Positions 34,493 through 46,132 of a DNA stretch of 64,000 bases are shown here, in pieces. A model generated the notes under the pieces. It worked only from the letters and a program-made list of their open reading frames with translations, ran no database searches and was not told the origin of the DNA. Source of the stretch: Tillandsia leiboldiana. Its lineage: Eukaryota > Streptophyta > Magnoliopsida > Poales > Bromeliaceae. The stretch lies in the NCBI GenBank assembly GCA_029204045.2, contig CM055067.1:22952838-23016837 (forward strand). Direction: 5' to 3'. How positions within the stretch are numbered: the first letter of the stretch is position 1; each line of letters starts with the position of its first letter. The translations under genes were made by a program, and so were the position numbers.

Positions 34493-36114
34493 CAAGGATC
34501 AAAGTGCCGTGGCACAGGGGTGTGCCGGCCGTTGTCTGGCACGGTACGACACAGGCACGCTTGCGTACCAACACATGGCACGCTTACGTGCCGACAGGCA
34601 CGCACAATTTCCTAATGGCACACTTTGGCAGTCTTATTTTAGTTTTTTTTTTATCTAATAAGACTCTATAATATTATTTTAAAAGTTTTTGAGTAATAAT
34701 TATAAATTTATGCTATGTATTGATTTGTCTTGATCTAATATCAATAATAACTTACTAACTTTCTAGTTAATAGTTTAATATAGTAGCAGTTTTCTTCATA
34801 TGTGAAGTAAAATACAATAATAGCTCATAGAGATAATTTTTTTTAAAAAAATTTATAAAAATTTGTAAAATCCATTCATATTGATTCGTTGAAGGACTAT
34901 GATGGTTAGACTAAACTAGAATAGGACCGCAAGTGTGCTGATAGTTTCTTTTCATTTTCAAAATTTTAAAAAATATTTACGAAAAAATTGAAAAAAAATA
35001 TTTTTTCTATTTTTTTTTTAAAAAATTGTTAAGTCTTTCCTTGAAAATTTAATAATAAACCATACGATGAGTAAACTAAGATAGTTTATAATAAAATTTG
35101 ATTAACTTTTAAGATTTTTTTGATTTATCTTTTATTTTTATTGAATTTTAAAAATTATAAAATATAAATCGGAGAAAATTATTATTTTCTTAAAATATTT
35201 ATGCAAAATTTGCAAGATTCATCCAAAAATATTATTTTTTCTTAAATTTAAATAAGAAAACTTGTGAGATCTATTTATGAAAATTTAACAATAAATCATA
35301 TGATATATACATTATGCAAACTTAAATATCAATTATTTCTATTTAGTTTTCGATTTTATTAGAATTTTTATGTTTCTAAATCCAATAATAAAATTTTGAA
35401 AGTTAAGAATATCTTAAATCTCGCACAAAATGCTAAATCCATCCAAGAAAATTTAAAATGGATCATATAATGACTAAATCAAGCTGATATGTTTTCAGAT
35501 TTTTGTAAATTGTTAATAAAAATTTGTATAATTTTATATTTCTTCACAAATTTTTTTTTTTACAAGTTAAATATATTCCAAATGTATGCAAAAAAAATTT
35601 AAATTGTAATTTTTTTGACTTAACTAATAAGTAAATCTTCGATTTTGCTATTTCTTTACCTTTTCTTTTAAGATCGAAATAATCAAAGAATAATAAGAGA
35701 ATAAAAGAAAAAATTAAAGAAAAAATTTATCAGAAAAAAGGAGAAGTAAAGATAGAAAGGAAAAAAATACAGAAAGAGATGTGAGAGAAAATAAAAAAGA
35801 GCGCAGAAGAGAGGAAAATGTAGAAGTGAAGAGAAGAGATGAGATGAGATGAGAAAGGGATAAAAAGTCTATGCAAGAAACCCAAAACAAAAAATGGTCG
35901 AAATAAAAAAATAAATTAAAAATTATGCGTCTATGTGGGTATGCAGCGGCACGTGCCATGATACCCTTTGGGTATCGCTCTGTCTCGTTCGATACTCATA
36001 GAGTATCGCGGCACAGGGGGACCAAGAGAGACCCCCCTGTACCGTGCCCTCTAATTGGTGGCACGATACGTGTTGCCCCGTGTCGTAAGGCACGGGTGGA
36101 TACTTAATTCCTTG
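34493..36114 (-). mobile_element. hAT-type non-autonomous element, 1.62 kb, in the Tat LTR
   Basis: Reverse orientation to the other long copies: it starts CAAGGATCAAAGTGCCGTGG and ends ATACTTAATTCCTTG. The flanks are a perfect 8-bp duplication, GCTACAAG, at 34485-34492 and 36115-36122. It has the same hairpins and AT-rich interior as the family at 9404 and 21914. Confidence 0.95.
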
Positions 36115-36660
36115 GCTACAAGTAAACTACTATGAAAGTTGTAGATGCAGAAAAGTAAGTCTATTCTAGGAAAGCTGTAGATTGCAAAAAAAGTGTGGTC
36201 TCATTTCAGGGGGTGTAAATGTCACGGCCCGAGACCGCCAATTTGGTCAGTTCGGGCACGCCAACAGACCCGTCAATCGGGCATGGCCTCTCTATATCCG
36301 AAAGGAACAGTAATATCTATATCAATACAAACAAGTGTATGACGAAGAGTAATATCAGAGTATAAAAACTAGCAACTAAAACTTCCATTCATTAAACAAA
36401 AAGTTTAACATGCTAAGTGGAAGATAAATGCATGAGTGAACCACAATTATAAGGTTAATACATTTTTCTCTCAACAAGTGTTTAAACAAGTATTAAAATT
36501 TTACATCTTTTTCCTCACATACAAGTTCACTCAGAGTAACCAAAAAGGGGTGCTGACGACGCTAGACTTGCTAGGTCGCTACACTGCTGGGCTCTTGCCC
36601 TTATCTCGTGCCTCGCCGGCGCTACCTGGATCTGTAAAAATGGTCACCAAAGGGTGTGAG

Positions 36661-36838
36661 TGTGACACCCCAACTTCCCAGGAGGTCACCTATCCTAGAA
36701 CTACTCTAGCTCTAGCACGCTTAACTCTCTTAACCTCTTGGGCCTAACTACCACCCAAAATGCTATAGCCGGGTTAAGAGATTTAGTCTTATTATATCAT
36801 TTATATATAGGACAAATCCAAATTTTGGGGGTGTTGAG
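36661..36838 (-). mobile_element. 5S-rRNA-like segment, probable Cassandra-type solo LTR
   Basis: The segment interrupts the 3' LTR of element A and is absent from its 5' LTR (48317-48322). On the minus strand it contains GTTAAGCGTGCTAG, GAGTAGTTCTAGGAT and GGTGACCTCCTGGGAAGT, which follow the 3' half of plant 5S rRNA including its box C. Cassandra TRIM elements carry such 5S-derived LTRs. The segment ends GTGTCACA, compatible with an LTR end, and the flanks GTGAG/TTGAG give a 4-of-5 TSD. It is shorter than a usual Cassandra LTR. It is not a functional 5S gene. Confidence 0.72.
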
Positions 36839-37887
36839 AATAACGAATAGTTCCCAGTGGGTTCAACCACCGAGAAAACATGCTCTACACCACTTGGTCC
36901 AATGGAAGCAATAGTAGCAAGATAATATACGATATGGGAAAACTGCTAAACTAGCATGCTGATATAAAATCGATGCTGCACTAATTGTGCTCAGATGGTA
37001 TGCTACTATGCCATAACTCGGCCTCTGTGCCGCTATGCAGGGGTTGCACTAATCCGGTCACCTTGGCCACTCTACATATTCATTTGGCTTTGCTTTAGTT
37101 CAATTTTTTATCCCTTTGGAAAGACCTCGTCCAATGGGCCCGTGCCCTAATAGTCTTGCTACTAAAAAGACGAGACGATCCAAAGGCGCTACTAGTACCG
37201 TAGGTGCTCTGTATACCATTCGGAAGTATCTCGCTTGCCAAAAGGCTCATGCTAACCGTAGGTGCTCTGTATACCATTCGGAAGTACCTTGCTTGCCAAA
37301 AGGCTCATGCTCGGGGAGACAGCTATCGTTCTCACACTCCCAATGCGAGTCTCAACATTCGAAGGTGCTATAATCATTTTTTTGTTCTCTTTTACTCTTG
37401 GCTTCTTTAGCTTTTAGCTTTTGCCTATTTCTTTCATCTTTTACCCTAGGTCATTGTCTCTAGGTTAGCCATGATATTCATTTTCCTTTGACTTTGGCCT
37501 TTATCCTTTTTCATTTATCTTTAACCATAAGTTATTAACTCTAGGATAGACATGATGTCTCTTGGACCACCGTTTAGGTTGGAGTTATTCAAGTTTTCTC
37601 AAAACGCAACTTCGCCCTAAGTCCATGATTCTAGGGTTCCTAATTGCCATAACACACCAACCTCAGCCAATCCACTCTAAGCTTAGAGTTTACGAACTCT
37701 ATGTTGAAGCTCTATCGTTCATCCTTAGGTTTATCCCTAAGTTGATGCCATTCATTTGACCTAGAGTTATTTCCTAGGTTTCATGCCACACATCTTGACC
37801 CATTTAACCTAGGTTTTCTCCTAAGTCAAGTACCACACATACTCATGCAAGAGAAACCTATACTGGGTTTTAACATAATCATCTCTT

Positions 37888-38594
37888 GGCTGCGTTTGGT
37901 TCGGGTATAAGAAAAATTTGGTTATACCGGGGATAGGTATAAGTTATGGTATTAGCAGGAACTAATGTTAATTTATGTTTGGGTGGGTATAAGAGTTATA
38001 CCGGGTATAAAGAAAATTGTGTTTGGCAAGTTAAAGAGGAATAAGAAGAATAAAGAGGACTAAAATTTTAATTTATGATTAAAATTTTACTGATATGATT
38101 TTAAATATTTAATTTAAAATATTTATTAAAAAAATTATTAAAATTTATATTTTACTTATATATAAAAAAAATTATTAAAAAAATTTATCATATAATTTAT
38201 TAAAATTATATGATAAATTTATTAAAAATTAAAGTTAAAAAATTTTAAAAGCTATAAAATTTAAAATTTAAAATTTAAAAATTTATAAATGTTAAAATTT
38301 TTAATTTTAATTGTCTTAAAAAATTACAAAAGTAGAAGCAAAAATTTTATTTTTAAAATTAGTATAAATTTTAAAAAATTTATTAAAAAATTTGCATAAA
38401 TTTAAAAATTTTAAAATTAATAAATTTTTTAAAAAATTTAGAAAAAATTATATTTTTAGATTTATTAAAAAGTAAGTTAAAAATTTTAAAATTTATAAAA
38501 TAAAAAATAAATTTTAAATTTTATAAATTTATTAAACATCTTATCATTAAAAAAAAAAAAAAAAAAAAAAAAAAGCTGGCACTTGCTGTTAGGA
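37888..38594. other. AT-rich block replacing about 540 bp of the LTR
   Basis: The two LTRs of element A agree up to CATCTCTT and again from CTTGGTGTACCGGTACAC. Between these points the 3' LTR has an unrelated block starting GGCTGCGTTTGGTTCGGG, followed by nearly pure A/T and a 26-base A run, while the 5' LTR has 49312-49854. The GTTTGGTT start resembles MITE ends, but no inverted end or TSD was found. Confidence 0.6.
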
Positions 38595-41500
38595 GCTTGG
38601 TGTACCGGTACACGGGTTGGTGTACCGGTACACAGGCTGGGATATCGATAAGCGGGCTCTAGTTCCGGTATTCGGGTTTTAGTTCTGGTACTGCCAAAGC
38701 TTGGGTCACCAACCCGAGAGTTCGGTTTCTCTACTTTGCATGGAGTATCGGTACGCTATGGCTAGTTTCGGTACTCCAGCACTTAGAAAATTTTTCGAAT
38801 CCTGTCCAACCTGAGGGCTGGGTTTTCCAACTTTGTATGGAGTATCGGTACTCAAGAACAGGTTCCAGTACTCCAATACTTAGAAAATTTTCAGATTTCT
38901 TCCAACCCGAGAGTTGGATTCCTCAGCTTTCTATAGGGTTCCGGTACTGCATCCAAAAATCTGAAGTTTATAGATTTTGAGCTTCACAACCTCGCTTCCT
39001 CGACCCAATTTTGATTCGAAGACTTTTGTTTCGAACAAAAACACTCCAAACTCATTCTTAATAACATTTGTGACTTGTTCGGAGCAATTCAACCGTACTT
39101 TGCTATTTCGCGAAAGCAGGTACACTACATCCCTCCCTTCTTATAGGAGTTTCGTCTGCGAAACTAAAACTTGCATACCTTTCGCTCATTCTTCGAAAAG
39201 GTGAGGATGCCACTCCTGCATCATGCTTTCGTGCTCCCAAGTGGCCTCTCGCTCACTGTGGTTTGTCCAAAGCACCTTCACGTATGGTATGGAACGGTTT
39301 CTCAACTTCTTCTCCTGTCGATCGACGATTTTCCACGGGTACTCATCATAACTCAAGTCTTCCCGTAGATTCAGCGGTGGGTAGTCGATCACATGATCCG
39401 GGTCGTGCACATACTGGCGGAGTTGAGATACATAGAACACATTGTGTACTCCCGCCAATTCCGGAGGCAATGTACTCTGTAAGCCACTGGGCCAACTCGC
39501 TCCAATACCTCATACGGGCCAATAAAACGAGGGTTTCGCTTTCCTTGCATTCCAAATCGCACTATGCGATTTGTAGGAGACGCCTTAAAAAATACATGGT
39601 CCCCGACATTGAATTCCAAGTCGCGTCGCTTTTTGTCGGCATAACTCTTTTGCCGGCTTTGCGTTGTCACTAATCGTTGACGCGCAATTCTTACTTTCTC
39701 CTCGGCCTCCTACAAAACATCTGGGCCCAAGGTTAATCTTTCACTGACCTCACTCCATCGTAACGGAGATCGACATTTCCTGCCATACAACGCTTCGAAG
39801 GGTGCCATCCCGATACTGGCTTGGTAGCTGTTGTTGTAGGCGAATTCAGCCAAAGGCAAATACTGTTGTCATCCGGCACCATAATCCAATACACGTGCCC
39901 TTAACATATCCTCGAGGATTTGATTGGTCCTCTCAGATTGCCCATTACTCTGAGGATGATATGCTGTGGTGAAGTCCAGGCGTGTCCCCAGAGTCCCGTG
40001 AGAACTCTTCCAAAACTGTGAGACGAATCGGGGATTCCGATCCGACACAATAGAAACGGGCACTCCGTGAAGGCGCATAATCTCGTCAATATACAACTGC
40101 GCTAACTTGTTCCTCGACCATGTGGTGTGGATTGGCAAAAAATGTGCCGCTTTAGTTAGTTGATCCACTACCACCCATATCGCGTTATGGCCCACTTGAG
40201 ATCTACGCAAGCCCACGATGAAGTCCATCGCGATATTTTCCTACTTCCAAATGGGTACTGGTAAGGCTTTGAAGTTTGTCCGCTGGAAGTCTATGCTCAG
40301 CTTTAACCTATTGGCACACTAGGCACTTAGCCACAAAGCGCCCAACATCTTTCTTCATGCCCGGCCACCAGAAATGCGTCCTCAAATCCTTGTACATTTT
40401 GGTGCTACCGGGCTGGATTGTATACGGCGATCGGTGTGTTTCTTAGAGGATTTCATCGCGAATCTCCTTGTCGCTAGGCACACACAACCGACCCCGAAAT
40501 TTCAAGACTCCCTTTGAGTCCACACTGAAATCCACCGCGCGCCCGCCCTCAATGTCATACCGCACCTTTTGAAGCTTCTCATCAGTAGCTTGCTTTTCTT
40601 TGATTTTCTCTAATAAGGTGGGTTGCACTCTAAGCGTCATAAGTGTCGCGGGTGCGTCGGAAGCCACAACTTCTAATCCAAGCATTTCTGCTTGCAACGG
40701 GAACTGATCGGTGATGATCATGGCGAGGTTTTCCACGGACTTTCTGCTCGAAGCGTCGGCCACCACATTTGCTTTTCCCGGGTGGTATAGGATACTAACG
40801 TTGTAGTCCTTTAGTAGCTCAAGCCACCGACGCTGCCTCAGATTCAATTCCTTCTAAGTAAATAGATACTTAAGGCTTTTGTGATTCGTGTAGATCTCAC
40901 AATGCTCGCCTTACAAGTAATGCCGCCATAGCTTCAGTGCGAAAACCACTGCGGCAAGCTCGAGGTCGTGAGTGGTGTAGTATTTTTCATAGCTCTTCAA
41001 TTGTCAAGAGGCATAAGCTATAACCTTCCCTTCTTGCATAAGCTCACGCCCCAAACCACACCCCGAAGCATCACTAAACACCACAAAACTTTTCCCCATC
41101 GTAGGTAAAGCGAGGATTGGAGCTGATGTCAACTTGTCCTTGAGGAATTGGAAGCTCTTCTCACATTCATCACTCCAAACGAACTTAGCCCCCTTTTTCG
41201 TGAGACCGGTAAGTGGAGCGGTAATTTTGGAGAACACCTCCACGAACCGTCTATAATATACCCCGCAAGCCCGACAAAAATGCGGACTTCGGTAACGTTG
41301 GTTGGTCGGGGCCAATCTCTAACTGCTTTAGTTTTCTTGGGGTCCACCGATATCCCTGCCTCGGAAATCACATGTCCGAGGAAAGCCACTTCCCGAAGCC
41401 AAAATTTGTATTTTTTCAACTTCGCGAATAGGCCCCGCTCCCGAAGCACTTGCAAAACCTGTCGAAGGTGATCCTCGTGCTCAACATCACTCCGGGAGTA

Positions 41501-43802
41501 GACCAAGATGTCGTCAATAAAGACCACGACAAATCGGTCCAGGAATGGTTGGAAGACGGGATTCATTAAATCCATTAATGTCACGCCCCGGGGTCGAAAC
41601 TGCGACCCGGGCTCGCCAACAGATCTGCCGTCGGCACGGGAAGCCCCGCACCGACGAAGCGTCTAACCTGCAAAAGATAGAACTACAGCTACACAGATAT
41701 CAGAGCAGAAAATAAAAGCTGTAATATAAAATCAAACTACTAATAAGCTGAAAATAAATACAAAGTCCATCTCCCAAATACCTGAATAATACGAGGTCAG
41801 ATACAAATAAAAAATCCACCTATACAACATCTATGAATCCAAAAAGGGAGATAACTAAAACTGGAAATAATACAATAAACAGTGAATCCCACAGTCCGGG
41901 AGGGTACATCTACCTCACTCTAAAAGAACTATGCTGGTAGGGAACTATCTCGTGACTCCCTATCCTCGGTCCGTCGCCAGCTCGGGCAAGAACGGAAAGA
42001 AAAGCCTCAGCAACCTGTCACCGACAGAGGTTGTGAGAACTACATCCTACAGTAGTTCTCAGTGGGTACCGTCTCCAAGACCCACGGTCTGCCCACTAAG
42101 TCTACTAGAGGCATAAGATAACAGAAAAAGACTGTGATAATGAAAACTAAGCTGGAAAAATAACTACAGCTATCATGCCTCTATCTACTATGCTCAATGG
42201 GAAAAACACAGATGATGGTATGCATCCACTCGATACTACTAATATGTCTCAAGTATCATGCTCAAGGTAAAACTCATCTATGAACATGCTATGAAACTCA
42301 CTCTCACATATCACCCAATCTCAATGACTGTCCCTCTTTGGACCAGTCAAGCCTGCGCTCATCTACTGCCACTCATGCCCAAACAGGGCTTGGTTTTACG
42401 TAGGGTGTCCCTCAAGGACTATCTCAGTAACCACATCGCAGCCTTGTCAGGCTCGGTATCATCATCGCATCCGGAGCGTAGCTCGCGGGGAGCGACCCCG
42501 CGAACTCAAGTATCTCACAACTGGCATAAAACCTCAATCTCAGCAGGCTATAATCCACGATCAAACAGATCGGAACTCAATGCTCAACTAGCATAACTCA
42601 GTCGGAGAAAGACTCCACGACTCGATCAGGAAATGCCCACACAATCTCAAAGCTAACCCACTAAAAGAAAGTACACAACCACTGGGACCGTCGTCAGCCC
42701 AAACGGCTCCCAAAACGACACCCCACTCATAGACGAGAAGAACCGTCTGACGCAGCAAGGGTCCGAGAATCTCGTTAGGCCGGTGCCTAGAACCCCAATC
42801 AAACAAGAACAGACTCTAGGCTTAGCCTATCGAAGTTCTCGATCCCTTACCGTTCAGGGATTCGGCTCCCTCGGTTAAAGTGGGAAACCAACACAACAAG
42901 CTAAACTCACAGGCTGGAAATGCTCTACAACCAAATAGCGGAGGGTCCGAAAACCCCGGGAGACTAATACCTACGACCCCAATCAAACAAGAACAGGCTG
43001 TAGGCGTAGCCTCCCGTTGCTTTCGACCCCAGAAAGAAATCAGCCCTTAGAACCCAGATCACTCACCCCTGTCGGTTGAGGAACAATTTAGGAGAAAAGG
43101 TGATATTTATTATAAAATACCGTCTTGAATTGAGAAAACCAACTTTTATAGATTTTAGTTCTTGAGAAAATCAGTTAAAAACAAGTTTATTTTCCGGACT
43201 CCAAAGGATTAATGCCTCCGCCCAATCAAACAAGAACAGGCTTTGGCGACCCCTAGAAATTCGGAAGGAAAAACACTGGTTTACTAAAATCATGAGTGTC
43301 CAAAAAACATTCTGGGTTCAAGGTCCTGATAACACACGCTCACCACGATCACAACTTGGTGGTGACAACCAAACAGAGAAATACCCAAAGATCCGGGACC
43401 ACCGTTTTCCTAAAACGGTTCCCAAAACACTAACACAGCTACCAGACCCCACTCGGCCCCCAGGCCCGAGTGCAACATACGTCCCACAATGCCCTGACCA
43501 CTCGGCCCACTACCCGGGCGAGGAACTCTATGTCCAGAAAGAAATGCAATGTGTGGGATGACTAAAGCATAAAAGAACCTAACCCAGATTAAGGTTCTCT
43601 ATTGGTCTGGTTAAATACATGCAACATATGACGGGGGTGCTAGTCAAGGTTCTAATAAAACACTTATCTAGCATGCTGAATCTTATCATAATAGAATTAG
43701 AAGGAAGTTCGCAGACTTAGAGAAAAATCCAACCTACCTCGGTATGCCACCAATTGCTCGTAGACACTTGCAATTGGCCTCCGCGCGATACCTTGCCTCC
43801 AC

Positions 43803-44110
43803 CGGAGTCCGCACGCAAAACGGAGCACGCCGCCGGAGTCCGCACGCAAAACGGTGCACGGTGCCGGAGTCCGCACGCAAAACGGTGCACGCCGCCGGAG
43901 TCCGCACGCAAAACGGAGCACGGTGCCGGAGTCCGCACGCAAAACGGAGTCCGCACGCAAAACGGTGCACGCCGCCGGAGTCCGCACGCAAAACGGTGCA
44001 CGGTGCCGGAGTCCGCACGCAAAACGGAGTCCGCACGCAAAACGGTGCACGTCGCCGGAGTCCGCACGCAAAACAGAGCACGGTGCCGGAGTCCGCACAC
44101 AAAACGGTGA
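43803..44110 (-). repeat. 31/18-bp subrepeat array in solo LTR-B
   Basis: Units beginning CCGGAGTCCGCACGCAAAAC (plus strand) repeat every 31 bp, with interspersed 18-bp short units. All frames stay open because few stops fit the motif. This is repeat structure, not a gene. It is longer than the array at 2533-2718. Confidence 0.9.
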
Positions 44111-44408
44111 GGTAAACAACAGTCCCTAACAAACATAAGGACAAGGGGGTAAAAACCCAAAAATCCAAAAAGGGTGAACTCCAAAACTGTGCCGAAAAAC
44201 ACAGCAAAAAGACGAGCAAAACCAACCTTAAAATCGGCGCTTCGCCAAACAAGCACCCACGCGTTTGCCCGGCTCCAAAGGACACTTCGCGCGCGCTCCA
44301 CGGCACAAACGGTGCGCTCGCGGCACCCCGAAAACTCCCCAAAACACTCTCTCTCTCCCTCTCGCGTGCACGGGCGGAGCAAAAGAGGAAAAGGGAGAAA
44401 ACGGGGGC

Positions 44409-44496
44409 ATTTTGGGCTTAAATAGCCCAAAACGGCACGATTCGGGCGCCCGAATCCCACATTCGGGCGCCCGAATCCCACATTCGGGCGCCCGAA
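44409..44496 (-). promoter_or_regulatory. LTR-B core promoter: TATA-like box in a hairpin and three 14-bp palindromes
   Basis: On the minus strand GGGCTATTTAAGCCC (TATA-like, within an inverted repeat at 44409-44431) is preceded by three copies of the perfect palindrome TTCGGGCGCCCGAA at 44441-44454, 44462-44475 and 44483-44496, spaced exactly 21 bp. Downstream lies a C/T-rich tract ending in GAGAGGGAGAGAG. The arrangement looks like an activator site array plus core promoter. Function is inferred. Confidence 0.55.
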
Positions 44497-44550
44497 ACCC
44501 CCAAAATCTCGGGCGCTACAGTAACCCCGCCAAGCTCTCGCGCCACGCAG

Positions 44551-44895
44551 GCTGCCACGTGGCAGCACCACGCGACCCGCGCCCATGCGCGACCACCCGG
44601 GGGCCGACGCGTGGCAGCCCCGCGCCACACCGCGACCAACGCGCTGCTCGTCGCGTCCCATCGCGCACGGCGGGCGAATCGGCGCCCGCCACGTGTCGCG
44701 ATCCGCGCGACTCCCGCGCAGCCCGCGCCGCGTGTCGTCACCCGCGCACCCCGCGCTGCTTCCCCGCGCACGCGTCAGCGCGTGGGTTGGCGCGCCCAAC
44801 GCGGTGCGGCCGCGTGGCGCCACCCACGTGCGCCCACGCTCCCGCGCTCCCCGCCTGCGCTGCGACCGGATTGAACAACCCGCGCCCGCCACGTG
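44551..44895 (-). promoter_or_regulatory. Cluster of CACGTG boxes in LTR-B
   Basis: CACGTG occurs at 44556-44561 (inside the perfect palindrome GCTGCCACGTGGCAGC, 44551-44566), 44690-44695, 44825-44830 and 44890-44895. The zone is very GC-rich, yet these motifs recur in the corresponding zones of the other LTR-B copies (1963-1968, 2110-2115, 4534-4539). Possible bZIP or bHLH binding sites. Confidence 0.5.
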
Positions 44896-46132
44896 GTAGC
44901 GACGCGGGTTCGGTGCTCCCGGTGCACGCGGGTGGGCCGTGGACCGGCCCACAGCTAAAAATGGGCCCGTTAGCCCATTTACGCCCGTAAATAGCCAATT
45001 TTGACTGTTTTCGCGCGCTGAGTCTGTTTTTGGCATCCATTCGACGCACAACGGACTTGATACACCAAAAATAGGTGTTTTCCTCACCACCAAGCACACG
45101 GTCGAGTCGCACGGGAATTTCGGGACACCACAATTAATGCTGCCAGGGCATTGGTTAACCCAAACGGCAGTACCGTGAACTTATAGTGTCCATATCGTGT
45201 CCTGAAAGTCGTTTATGCACATCTTCCGGCTTTATCTTTAACCGGTGGTATCTCGATTGAAGATCAATCTTCGAGAATACTCGGGAACCCTGCAACTGAT
45301 CGAACAGATTATCGATCCTTGGCAATGGATATCGGTTCTTGATCGTCAACTTATTGAGTTCAATCCACACACAGCCGCAATGACCCGTCCTTTTTCTTTA
45401 CGAACAAGACTGGAGCTCCCCAAGGAGACACACTAGGCCTAATGAAGCCCCTGTCCAGCAAGTCCTGTAACTGAGCCTTAAGCTCCTTCAACTCAGCCGG
45501 GTCCATTCTATAGGGTGCTTTAGAAACTGGAGCCGTCCCGGGAACCAAGTCTATAATGGACTCGATCTCCCGATCCTTCGGCATGCCCGACAATCCTGCG
45601 GGGAATACATCGAGGTACTCCCGTGCCACTGGAATACTTTCCACCTTTGGTTCCTCCTTGTGCTCTTCTACAATGGTGGCCAAATAGGCCACACATCCCC
45701 GGTTGATCAACTTTTTAGCTCGGGACGCGGAAACCGTCAAGGCAAATAATGAGCTTCTACATGCCTTGAAGACGAATTCCTTTTGTTCCAGTTCTCGAAA
45801 GGTGATAACTCAGCTCTCGCAATCGATAGTGGCGTAATATTTCGAGAGCTAGTCCATTCCCAATACTGCATCAAAATCCCCCAAACGCCTCAGGACCATA
45901 AAGTCCACCTTCATAACACCGTCGCCTATCCGCACGGGACAGGCGGGACAATACTCTGTGACCTCAAATGAATGCTCTGGCACTTGTACCATCGTAGCAT
46001 TCGTGGACTGGAGTACATCTAGACTGTGTGTCATGGCAAAGGACCCACTTATGAATGAATGCGATGCACCTGTATCGAACAATGCCCTGTATCGAGTATC
46101 ATTGATAGAACTTATATCTGCCACGACGTCGT

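Larger units (their letters stand above)
36220..39129 (-). repeat. Element A 3' LTR (2910 bp)
   Basis: It is homologous to 47920-50388 except for a 5S-like insert at 36661-36838 and a replaced block at 37888-38594. Downstream, CGCTATTTCGCGAAAGCAGG and TACACTACA match the other LTR end. A purine tract (TAAGAAGGGAGGGA on the minus strand) borders it at 39130-39143. Confidence 0.92.
41579..45132 (-). mobile_element. Solo LTR-B (3554 bp) inserted in the RT gene of element A
   Basis: On the minus strand it runs from TGTGGTGTCCCG to GGGGCGTGACA. It is flanked by the 5-bp duplication ATTAA (41574-41578 and 45133-45137). There is no internal region, hence a solo LTR. It lies between the KIDLQSRYH part of RT and the FIDD part. 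It contains a GC-rich 5' zone with G-boxes, three 14-bp palindromes, a TATA-like core and a 31-bp subrepeat array. Confidence 0.95.

Noticed and set aside
36661..36760. Functional 5S rRNA gene
   Set aside because: Only the 3' half resembles 5S, the box A/intermediate part is altered, and it sits inside an LTR as in Cassandra elements.
43717..45099. 460-codon ORF on the minus strand
   Set aside because: It lies wholly within solo LTR-B and runs through GC-rich DNA and the 31-bp array, with comparable open frames on both strands.
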